A stretch of DNA of 13,618 nt from Gemmatimonadales bacterium UBA1120 (GTDB taxonomy: Bacteria; Gemmatimonadota; Gemmatimonadetes; Longimicrobiales; Gaopeijiaceae), in NCBI GenBank assembly GCA_002313925.1, contig DCAZ01000102.1:1-13618 (forward strand), written 5' to 3'. Both the position numbers and the translations under genes were made by a program. The notes under the pieces are model-generated. The model was not told where the DNA came from and did not search any database. It saw nothing but the letters and a program-made list of their open reading frames with translations. Shown here piece after piece: positions 1 through 6,354 of the stretch. Position 1 is the first letter of the stretch. Each line of letters starts with the position of its first letter.

Positions 1-544
1 GAGAACAGGCCGCTTGGCGAACGCTGTATCATGTCATTTGGGTCCAGCGCTGGACCTCCGATGATCCCTAACAGTTTTTACAACAACAACTACACGATCG
101 TGCAGACCACAGACCATATCATGATCCTTACAGAAATGGTCCATGATGTCCGGATCATTCGCCTCGGTGAACCGAATCCACTGGCTGCTTACGTGCGCCC
201 ATGGATGGGTGACTCGTGGGGCCGTTGGGAACGGTGACACACTGGTGGTTGAGACGACCAACATCTATCCACTCCAAACCTTCCGGGGTATTCCACCTTC
301 AGAGCACCTGAAAGTGATAGAGCGGTTCACGCGAGCTGATGAAGAGACGATCCTGTATGAATTCACCGTCGATGACCCGACAACATATACGGAACCATGG
401 GGTGGTGAGATTCCGTTTCGGGCATTCGACGATCTGCTTTACGAGTATTCATGCCACGAAGGAAACTATGCTCTCACAAACATCCTGAGTGGGGCGCAAT
501 ATCAAGAACGACAACGTGAAGGCAACCAATTTGAACAGAGGTGA
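1..544 (+). pseudogene. Conserved exported-type protein of unknown function, 5'-truncated and frameshifted
   Basis: The 3' part of a gene that begins before the window. Frame 1 is open from position 1 and reads a conserved-looking segment (GPPMIP at about residues 19-24, three consecutive Asn, then a run ending WGRWE) until a TGA at 235-237. The expected continuation, GDTLVVETTN, lies one base over in the frame that stops at 542-544. Skipping the single C at 232 joins the halves as W-E-G-D-T. I recognise the joined protein from memory as a hypothetical family common in Acidobacteriota and Gemmatimonadota, often beside DUF6152 and PQQ genes. Its function is unknown to me. The roughly 100 codons after the shift are intact, so the break is either recent or a base-call error. 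Programmed +1 frameshifting at CGG-TGA-C is possible but unsupported. The stop overlaps the GTGAG that leads into the next gene, so the two are probably co-transcribed. Confidence 0.7.
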
Positions 545-549
545 GTAAC

Positions 550-1032
550 ATGAGATCAAGATTGACGTACGGGACCCTAGCTATTGGCGCACTAGCACTA
601 CTCCTGTACACAGTGCCGGCTGTTGCACACCACGCCTTTGGGGCAGAGTTCGATGCGAATGCTCCGCTTCGGATACAAGGCAACATCGTTAGGCTCGAAT
701 GGGTGAACCCTCACTCTTGGATTCATCTTGAGGTGTCGATGATGGTGGCTGGGACCGACACAATTGTGCCAGCAGGATCAGAGAAGGAAGTATGGATGGT
801 TGAAGGTGGCACGCCGAACGTCCTGGTGAGGCGCGGCCTACGTCGTGAATGTCTACCGATTGGGACCGAGCTGGTCGTGGATGGCTACCAAACGAAGGAC
901 CGCAGGCTCAAGCGGGCCAACGGACGAGATGTCACTTTCCCTGACGGAAGAAAGTTCTTTATGGGGTCATCAGGTACCGGGGCACCAGACGACGGGGCTG
1001 AAGCACGCGGGAGAGGTGCTGCAAGATGTTGA
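550..1032 (+). CDS. DUF6152 family exported protein
   Basis: A small exported protein of 160 residues. Residues 1-26 form a Sec signal peptide with a leucine/alanine core and an AVA cleavage site. The mature chain would start at the His-His pair (residues 27-28) of the HHAFGAEFD motif that marks DUF6152. A second family motif, WVNPHSW, lies at about 51-57, followed by a beta-rich body with a PNVLVRRG segment and a DGRKFFMGSSGTG tail. The molecular role is not established. It probably acts in the periplasm, perhaps with the PQQ dehydrogenase encoded next. I chose ATG 550 because AGAGGTGAG at 537-545 sits just upstream. GTG 541 would overlap the previous stop as GTGA and would add three residues. 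The family call is from remembered motifs. An operon with the downstream gene is inferred from strand and a gap of 131 nt. Confidence 0.8.
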   Translation: MRSRLTYGTLAIGALALLLYTVPAVAHHAFGAEFDANAPLRIQGNIVRLEWVNPHSWIHLEVSMMVAGTDTIVPAGSEKEVWMVEGGTPNVLVRRGLRRECLPIGTELVVDGYQTKDRRLKRANGRDVTFPDGRKFFMGSSGTGAPDDGAEARGRGAARC

Positions 1033-1163
1033 CGGGTTTTTCCAGCACAGGATGCTCCTGGGTAAGTTTTACAGCCCTGTAGAACTAACCTCTTGCTTGG
1101 ATCACCAGCAGAACAAATCACAGTGAGCTTGGATTATACAGTAGATACTCGAGGGCGCTGATC

Positions 1164-3083
1164 ATGAAGATCAAAGTGCAGGGCTTACCATCTCTACCTC
1201 TACTTCTAAGCCTCGTGCTATTCCCAGCTATCACTGCAGCTCAACAAGGTGCACCAGGTGGCGAATGGCCTGACTACGGGGGTGACCTGGGCAGCACGAA
1301 GTTTGCGCCCTTAAGCCAAATCAACGAAATCAATGTAGAAAATGTGAGCGTCGCCTGGATGTGGCATTCCCCTGACGACGAACTGGTCGCTGAGAACCCG
1401 CGACTGCGCCCGGGTGCCTTCAAGGCCACACCACTCATGGTAGACGGCGTACTATACATACAGACCTCTCTGAGTCTTCTGGCAGCGATTGATGCTGCTT
1501 CTGGGGAGCAGCTCTGGGCCTTTGACCCTCTTAGTCACGAAGCGGGACGTCCGGTCAACCTTGGCTTCAATGCACGTGGTGTTGCTCATTGGAAGAAGGG
1601 TGATGATAGCCGGATCTTCCTGGCGACCGGGGACTCACACCTTTGGGCGCTTGACGCCATAACGGGAACTCCAATCGATGACTTTGGAAGCAATGGTCGT
1701 ATACGATTAAGGGAGGGGTTACGTCGACCAGTCCCGGCACGCAGTTATGGGGTTATGTCTCCCCCGCTGGTGGTAGGTGACGTTGTAGTGGTTGGATCAT
1801 CGATCTCCGACGGGCCACGCTACATGACCGCTCCCCCAGGTGACATCCGTGCCTTTGATGTCCGGACTGGTGAACAACGCTGGATCTTTCACACCGTACC
1901 CCAGGAAGGCGAACTCGGAAACGACACCTGGGAAGATGGCTCCTGGGAATACACAGGGAACACGAACGTTTGGACGATCATGAGCGCCGATGAAGAACTG
2001 GGCTTGGTTTACCTACCGATCGGTACTCCAACGAACGATTGGTACGGAGGACACCGGCTCGGGAATAACCTCTTTGCCGAAAGCTTGGTAGCCCTAGAAG
2101 CATCAACCGGACGCTACATCTGGCATTTCCAGATGGTACATCATGGCGTTTGGGATTACGACCCACCAGCAGCTCCAATCCTACTCGATATCAATGTGGA
2201 CGGCCGACCGATTAAAGCAGTAGCACAGCTAACCAAACAAGGATTCGTATTCGTCTTCGACCGAATCACCGGTGAACCGGTCTGGCCAATCGAGGAGCGG
2301 CCCGTGCCCCCGTCAAACATGCCCGGGGAGAGGCTATCTCCAACACAACCCTTCCCGACCCGTCCGGTACCATTTGAACGGCAAGGCATTTCCGTTGACG
2401 ACTTAATCGATTTCACACCCGAACTCCGTGCGGAAGCAGAAGCTATCCTTCAACGTTCCGATCACGGACCTCTCTATCAACCACCATCGGAGAGAGGAAC
2501 ACTCAACCTTCCCGGATGGTTTGGCGGTGCAAATTGGTTTGGGGCTTCAGTCGATCCGCAAACTGGTATGCTGTATGTCCCCTCAAGGACGGGTGCTATA
2601 CATGTCCAGCTCGTGCCAGGAGACCCGGAGCGATCTGATTTCCGCTACATGCGAGGACGCGCTCAGTCTAACAACGGAGAAGAGTTGATTCCTCGCCTAA
2701 AACCCCCTTATTCGCGGCTGACAGCAATCGACATGAACACGGGAGATCATACCTGGCAGATCCCTCTCGGTGACGGGATCCGGCAGCGGCTTATCGATTC
2801 CGGTATACCAGACCCTGGACCACTGGGTGGTGGTGGATTTACGGGGCCCCTGCTGACTGAAACCATTCTCTTTATTGGACACAATGGCGCACGAGACGGT
2901 GCTAGCGGCGGGCCAGCACTCCTTGCACTCGACAAAGAAACTGGACAAACAATCCACGCGATTGAACTGCCGCGGGGTGGTACGGGTACTCCGATGACCT
3001 ATATGGCCGACGGACGCCAGCACATCGTCCTTGCATTCGGGAGTGGCACTGAAGCAGGTCTCATGGGTCTTACGCTTCGATAA
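1164..3083 (+). CDS. Periplasmic PQQ-dependent dehydrogenase (quinoprotein glucose dehydrogenase-like)
   Basis: A quinoprotein that would oxidise an alcohol or sugar in the periplasm with pyrroloquinoline quinone and pass electrons to the respiratory chain. The protein has 639 residues. A signal peptide (about 1-26, ending TAA-QQ) is followed by WPDYGGDLGSTKFAPLSQIN, the usual first-blade motif of this family. Repeats of the type ALDxxTGxxxW (near ALDAITG, AFDVRTG, ALEASTG and ALDKETG) indicate an eight-bladed propeller. VHHGVWDYD places Asp331 where E. coli Gcd has catalytic Asp466. TKQG places Lys358 at the Gcd Lys493 position, with the same spacing of 27 residues. There is no N-terminal membrane domain and no CxxCH heme motif, so the electron acceptor must be separate. 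The ATG is preceded by GAGGGCG at 1151-1157. The substrate cannot be read from sequence. No PQQ biosynthesis genes are in the window. Confidence 0.9.
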   Translation: MKIKVQGLPSLPLLLSLVLFPAITAAQQGAPGGEWPDYGGDLGSTKFAPLSQINEINVENVSVAWMWHSPDDELVAENPRLRPGAFKATPLMVDGVLYIQTSLSLLAAIDAASGEQLWAFDPLSHEAGRPVNLGFNARGVAHWKKGDDSRIFLATGDSHLWALDAITGTPIDDFGSNGRIRLREGLRRPVPARSYGVMSPPLVVGDVVVVGSSISDGPRYMTAPPGDIRAFDVRTGEQRWIFHTVPQEGELGNDTWEDGSWEYTGNTNVWTIMSADEELGLVYLPIGTPTNDWYGGHRLGNNLFAESLVALEASTGRYIWHFQMVHHGVWDYDPPAAPILLDINVDGRPIKAVAQLTKQGFVFVFDRITGEPVWPIEERPVPPSNMPGERLSPTQPFPTRPVPFERQGISVDDLIDFTPELRAEAEAILQRSDHGPLYQPPSERGTLNLPGWFGGANWFGASVDPQTGMLYVPSRTGAIHVQLVPGDPERSDFRYMRGRAQSNNGEELIPRLKPPYSRLTAIDMNTGDHTWQIPLGDGIRQRLIDSGIPDPGPLGGGGFTGPLLTETILFIGHNGARDGASGGPALLALDKETGQTIHAIELPRGGTGTPMTYMADGRQHIVLAFGSGTEAGLMGLTLR

Positions 3084-3175
3084 CCAGGCCTGAGTTCTAG
3101 TATCATTACCCGAGCAATCACAATCGGAGACGCAACCTGATTATTCTGTTAAGCGTCACCGCTCACCATATCTAC

Positions 3176-3215
3176 AAAAAAAGGGGCTCCAACTAAACCA
3201 CCAGCTAGAGCCCCT
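3176..3215 (-). terminator. Intrinsic terminator of the tandem membrane-protein genes
   Basis: On the minus strand a perfect 8-bp GC-rich stem (arms 3208-3215 and 3182-3189, GGGGCTC type) with an 18-nt loop is followed at once by a run of seven T (complement of 3176-3182). It lies 45 nt past the stop of the membrane-protein gene that ends at 3260. Read on the plus strand the same inverted repeat has no good T tract, so it would end the dehydrogenase transcript only weakly. Confidence 0.85.
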
Positions 3216-3259
3216 CCCATTCTTGGACATTCTGCTACTCTAATGTCAGCCGACCTAAT

Positions 3260-3607
3260 CTAAGACAGTTTCTGGTATACCGTCGCAGCTGCATACCACC
3301 CGACTAGCAGGATTACTGCACTTACCGCAGCAGATGCCATATCCCTAGTACCATTAATGACATAGTAAAAATCAACCATCAGAATCTGACCGCCCGCTAT
3401 CGTCATCGCAGTCACCATAGGGTTACCGGTCTTCTGGGTCATGTGATCGAAGAAGAGGACCAAAACAACCACAGCAACCACCAAGCTCAGGGGAGTGGCT
3501 ATTAACTCGGTACCAGCCTGAGGATTAAAGAAATACGTGACCCCGATGTAATTAAGTACCAGGGTAATTCCAGCTGCCCCTAGGATAGGCTTGATTCTAT
3601 CGCCCAT
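3260..3607 (-). CDS. Four-helix membrane protein of unknown function (paralogue 2)
   Basis: A 115-residue integral membrane protein that I do not recognise. It has four hydrophobic segments, at about 8-28, 37-54, 63-84 and 91-111. FFDHMTQKTGN (52-62) follows the second segment. Asp79 lies inside the third, and NGTR (85-88) ends it. These positions are matched in the gene just upstream, with about half of the aligned residues identical by eye, so the two arose by tandem duplication. A buried Asp and a QKxGN loop could suit ion or small-molecule binding, but no function can be assigned. AGGAG lies 8 nt before the ATG (3616-3620). It is the second gene of a two-gene unit (36-nt gap) that ends at the terminator at 3176-3215. 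Confidence 0.8.
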   Translation of the reverse strand: MGDRIKPILGAAGITLVLNYIGVTYFFNPQAGTELIATPLSLVVAVVVLVLFFDHMTQKTGNPMVTAMTIAGGQILMVDFYYVINGTRDMASAAVSAVILLVGWYAAATVYQKLS

Positions 3608-3643
3608 TGATTGATCTCCTATTTGATCGTGATTGAATAAATT

Positions 3644-4012
3644 CTAGGCCAATGCGTCGTAGACTTTTGCGATTGAATACCATGAAACAAGGAGTACGAT
3701 GGCACTCAGCACCGCCGGATATGCTGCCCGAGTCCCGTTCAGCACATAGAAGACATCAAGTATCAGAATTTGCGCGGTAGCAAATGACATCGCCATGACC
3801 ATAGTATTGCCCACTTTTTGCACGAAAACATCAAAGAACACGACCAGTATGAGCACATACAAAACAATGTCCCAAGGGGAAGAGACAAGGGCATCGACTT
3901 GATCGGGTGGATTGGCTGCGATAGCAGGATAGAACAGATATTCCGTTCCGATATAGGCGACGATCCCGCCAACCGCCGCTGCACCTAGAATCGATTTCAT
4001 TCTTTCGCCCAT
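3644..4012 (-). CDS. Four-helix membrane protein of unknown function (paralogue 1)
   Basis: A 122-residue membrane protein, first of a tandem pair. It starts MGERMKSILGAA, matching MGDRIKPILGAA in its neighbour, and then has an outward or inward loop of about 18 residues (28-46) that is longer than in the paralogue and carries PPDQVD. FFDVFVQKVGN (59-69), Asp86 within the third helix, and NGTR (92-95) are shared. No signal peptide cleavage site, Cys pair or recognised domain is visible. AAAGGAG (4021-4027) lies 8 nt before the ATG. The leader resembles that of the second copy (AGGAGAT followed by eight bases or fewer to ATGGG), so the duplication took the ribosome binding site with it. A hairpin abuts this site on its 5' side. 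No named family is recognised. Confidence 0.8.
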   Translation of the reverse strand: MGERMKSILGAAAVGGIVAYIGTEYLFYPAIAANPPDQVDALVSSPWDIVLYVLILVVFFDVFVQKVGNTMVMAMSFATAQILILDVFYVLNGTRAAYPAVLSAIVLLVSWYSIAKVYDALA

Positions 4013-4020
4013 CTTGGAAT

Positions 4021-4054
4021 CTCCTTTGAGCAGCGGGCTCGAAGCAGGCTGCTC
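4021..4054 (-). promoter_or_regulatory. Leader hairpin abutting the ribosome binding site of the 4012 gene
   Basis: On the minus strand a perfect 7-bp stem, GAGCAGC with GCTGCTC (4048-4054 and 4028-4034), closes a 13-nt loop and ends exactly where the AAAGGAG site (4021-4027) begins. It could stabilise the transcript or affect ribosome access. Its role is inferred from position only, and no ligand-binding riboswitch class is recognised. Confidence 0.4.
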
Positions 4055-4162
4055 TCATGTGCACAGGCCACGCTAACTATGGAACTGACATAGATGGTAC
4101 CCTAAATGCAAGCTTCTTAAGTCGGTTGCAATCTTGTTCTGAAAGTCCTTATTGGACTCCAG

Positions 4163-4969
4163 TCAAAGACGCTCCGAGATGATCAGTGACCGAAGTAGTA
4201 ACCCTTCATCGATCCCTGTGAGCATGCTCTCTTTTTGATCGAGTTCGTCCTCAAAGTCTTCATCACCTAGCTCTCGACGTAGCTGTGTCTCCAATTCCTT
4301 CATCGCAGCGAGCCACGCCGAACAGGTGCGTCGAAACCTGGCGGTTACGTCGGTAACCTGTGGCCCGGAGAACCCGGCCTCGTCTATGAGTTCTTGCGGT
4401 GACTCACAACCACAGACCAGCGAAGGTCCTAGCTCTGTAGCTCGCTCTTCCTGAGCCGGAGTCAACGATGGTGGTGTGTGAATCGATAACCCGACTAGCA
4501 TCCCACCCGGTTTCAGAATCCGATGACATTCTCTCAACACGGAGAGCTTGTCAGTCAGTCAGCAGAATACGTCCGTGTGAACAACCGAGCTGAAGGTCTC
4601 AGAAGCAAACGGCAAAGCCATGCCATCAGCGGCAATGACCTGGGTTCGCAGAGAGAGGTCTCGTGCTGCGAACGCCTCCCGCGCATGCTGTAACCCTGCC
4701 ATAGGCACATCGATTGCCACAAGATTTCTTTCAGCATGCTCAGCTATAAGCCATCCAGGCCATCCTCTTCCGGTCCCCAAATCAAGAACTGGTCCTGCAA
4801 CCTTGGCCTCTGACAAATACGCTAGCTCTTCTGCTTCAGCCAAGATCGTATAGCCGTTTGAACCAACGGCTTGACCGAACGCTTTTTTTTCAAGTTCAGC
4901 CCATGTGCCTAAAGGCCGATCGTAGCGCCGAGCTTGTCTCTCAAAGACATCTTCAAGATCGGGGATCAT
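4163..4969 (-). CDS. Class I SAM-dependent methyltransferase with in-frame TGA (candidate selenoprotein)
   Basis: Reading through one TGA (4559-4561) gives a complete methyltransferase of 268 residues. The start ATG at 4969 and the GTG at 4540 that opens the second half are in the same frame (429 nt apart), so this is not a frameshift. The SAM-binding loop VLDLGTGRG lies at 61-69, acidic Asp87 ends the second strand (VAIDV), ADGMALPF lies at 114-121, and LKPGG at 152-156. All belong to one Rossmann fold that needs both halves. The TGA is codon 137, directly after Cys136. CGC at 186-188 adds a second thiol pair. The substrate is unknown. From memory, related actinobacterial methyltransferases have Cys-Cys-Leu here, which would make this a Cys-to-Sec exchange. 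A SECIS-like hairpin follows. The gene starts 8 nt after the CoA-transferase stop with no clear Shine-Dalgarno, so coupled translation is likely. Alternatives are a nonsense mutation or a base error; without recoding, a 136-residue fragment results. Confidence 0.65.
4524..4553 (-). promoter_or_regulatory. Candidate bacterial SECIS element
   Basis: A hairpin inside the methyltransferase gene, starting 5 nt after the in-frame TGA. The lower stem pairs 4549-4553 with 4524-4528 (5 bp). A symmetric 2x2 purine internal loop follows, and the upper stem pairs 4542-4546 with 4531-4535 (CUCUC with GAGAG). The apical loop is CGUGUU (4536-4541). The loop begins 17 nt after the TGA and has G as its second base. 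The known bacterial consensus is a loop of 3-14 nt with G in the first two positions, 16-37 nt from UGA. If real, it would recruit SelB with Sec-tRNA. The pairing is seen directly, and the function is inferred. Confidence 0.55.
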
Positions 4970-4977
4970 AAGCGTTA

Positions 4978-6207
4978 CTAGGGCGCGGGTTCTACCCGAA
5001 CAAAAACAGGCATCTCGTCTTCGCTGTAGCCCAGTTCCCTTAGTACCTCAGAGTTATGCTCCCCGTGTAACGGTGGTACTCGGCTTGCGATCGGGCGCAG
5101 CCCATCAAATCGGAGCGGAAACGAAATGTCCCTGTAGTCGGATATGCGCGGGTGTGGAGAAGGCTCAAGGAGGCCTTCCGCATGCACTTGCTCTTCTTCA
5201 ACAACCTCCGACATATCATGAATTGGAGCACTCGGTACTCTATTCTGGTCCAGGAGATACCGAAGCTGGGCTGTGGTCATCTTACACGTGTGCTCCTCAA
5301 TAAGTCCGTGTAACTCCGTCCTATTGGCAACACGCAACGGGTTTGTCGTGAAGCGCTCGTCACCCTTTAACTCCTCGAGTTTGAGCGCCTCACACAGGCG
5401 CTCAAAAATACCATCGTGGCCGGCCGAGATCATCAACTCGCCGTCACTAGTGTGAAACGCTTCGTACGGTGCAATCATAGAGATCCCGGTACCCATGCGC
5501 CCTGGAATGACTCCACTCGCGAGGTATCCTTGGATGTGATAAGAGACCCACCCGAGTGAAGTTGCGAGCAGTGACGATTCTACGTGAGTCCCTTCACCAG
5601 TGCGCTCCTTCTCTCGTAATGCAGCCAAGATGCCTAGAGCAGTAACAATACCAGTTCCGACATCGACGACTGAACCTCCAACTCTCGCTGGATCACCTTC
5701 AGGATAGCCCGTCAATGACATGATGCCGGTGTAGGCCTGTATCAGAGGATCGTAGCCCGGACGCTCTCGTAGCGGACCTCGTGATCCGTATCCGGTAACC
5801 GACGCGTACACCATGCCAGGATGGCGCTGGCGGATCTCCTCATATCCGAAACCAAGCTCATCAATCACCCCTGCCCGGAACGCCTGCACAAAGATGTCAG
5901 CTCGGTCCACAAGACGCTCAAGCACGTCCTTCCCGTCATCAGATTTCAGGTCGAGGAGAACACTGCGCTTGTTACGATTAAATGCGAGAAAGAGTGGTGA
6001 TTCTCCTTCCCAAAATGGTGGGCCCCATTGTCGAGTAGGATCACCTGCCGGTGGCTCCACTTTGATGACGTCAGCACCGAGGTCAGCAAGAATCTGCGTG
6101 CAATGAGGACCTGCAATATTTTGCGTGAGATCGACCACGCGGATACCTGCAAGTGCCCTGGATGAGTCGTGCTCAAGCGACGCTTGTCTGCGCACAGTGT
6201 CGGTCAT
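4978..6207 (-). CDS. Class III CoA-transferase (CaiB/BaiF family)
   Basis: This enzyme would move coenzyme A between two carboxylic acids in the cytoplasm, via an aspartyl-CoA anhydride. The protein has 409 residues from the chosen ATG, the usual length. The N-terminal motif LAGIRVVDLTQNIAGP (about 19-34) and DLGADVIKVEPP (42-53) are typical. The catalytic Asp is Asp153 in RPGYDPLIQAYTG, and NRNKRSVLLDLK (77-88) is the usual CoA-binding strand. The C-terminal half contains the standard return strand near HGEHNSEVLRELGYS. The acid pair is not identifiable, and this family covers formyl, carnitine, succinyl and many other acyl groups. The ATG at 6207 suits the domain start. A TTG at 6252 would add 15 residues, and neither has a good Shine-Dalgarno. 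It is the first gene of a two-gene unit with the methyltransferase, transcribed away from the creatininase-like gene across a 147-nt spacer. Confidence 0.9.
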   Translation of the reverse strand: MTDTVRRQASLEHDSSRALAGIRVVDLTQNIAGPHCTQILADLGADVIKVEPPAGDPTRQWGPPFWEGESPLFLAFNRNKRSVLLDLKSDDGKDVLERLVDRADIFVQAFRAGVIDELGFGYEEIRQRHPGMVYASVTGYGSRGPLRERPGYDPLIQAYTGIMSLTGYPEGDPARVGGSVVDVGTGIVTALGILAALREKERTGEGTHVESSLLATSLGWVSYHIQGYLASGVIPGRMGTGISMIAPYEAFHTSDGELMISAGHDGIFERLCEALKLEELKGDERFTTNPLRVANRTELHGLIEEHTCKMTTAQLRYLLDQNRVPSAPIHDMSEVVEEEQVHAEGLLEPSPHPRISDYRDISFPLRFDGLRPIASRVPPLHGEHNSEVLRELGYSEDEMPVFVRVEPAP

Positions 6208-6354
6208 AGTGGGGCCAAGATGCCCTAAGCTGGCTATGAGCAACAACCCCAACCCATAAAGAATGAATCGATTTGTGATTGCCGCGTCAGGCTCACAGTC
6301 GCACGTTCTCTATCTGTCGTACAACTAGCCACAGAACCAAGCAGGAGAATCATC
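6208..6354. other. Divergent intergenic region, putative promoters of two units
   Basis: A 147-nt spacer between the minus-strand CoA-transferase and the plus-strand creatininase-like gene must hold outward promoters for both, or one shared control region. I found no convincing -35/-10 pair, operator palindrome or riboswitch. The only clear signal is AGGAG at 6343-6347, the ribosome binding site of the plus-strand gene. Confidence 0.4.

Noticed and set aside
1030..1065. TGA directly after a Cys codon at the end of the DUF6152 gene as a second Sec codon
   Set aside because: Only ten codons follow before TAA, and the protein is already complete at the TGA, so an ordinary stop is the simple reading.
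845..1126. Open frame overlapping the end of the DUF6152 gene and running past its stop
   Set aside because: It is out of frame with the DUF6152 gene, shows no family motif and has no ribosome site. The DUF6152 tail (GSSGTGAP) is already in the main frame, so no frameshifted extension is needed.
2697..3023. 108-codon open frame opposite the PQQ dehydrogenase
   Set aside because: Antisense shadow of a conserved propeller-coding region, with no start signal.
3126..3160. Stem (GG-A-GACGC with GCGTC-A-CC) after the dehydrogenase as its terminator
   Set aside because: The stem has a mismatch and a 19-nt loop, and no T tract follows. A Rho-dependent or weak end is as likely.
4144..4158. Small hairpin (AGTCC with GGACT) just after the methyltransferase stop as a terminator
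   Set aside because: Only 5-6 bp, with just a short TTTC after it; too weak to call.
4541..4561. Frameshift as the reason for the split methyltransferase
   Set aside because: The two halves are 429 nt apart start to start, a multiple of three, so they lie in one frame and only a stop codon separates them.
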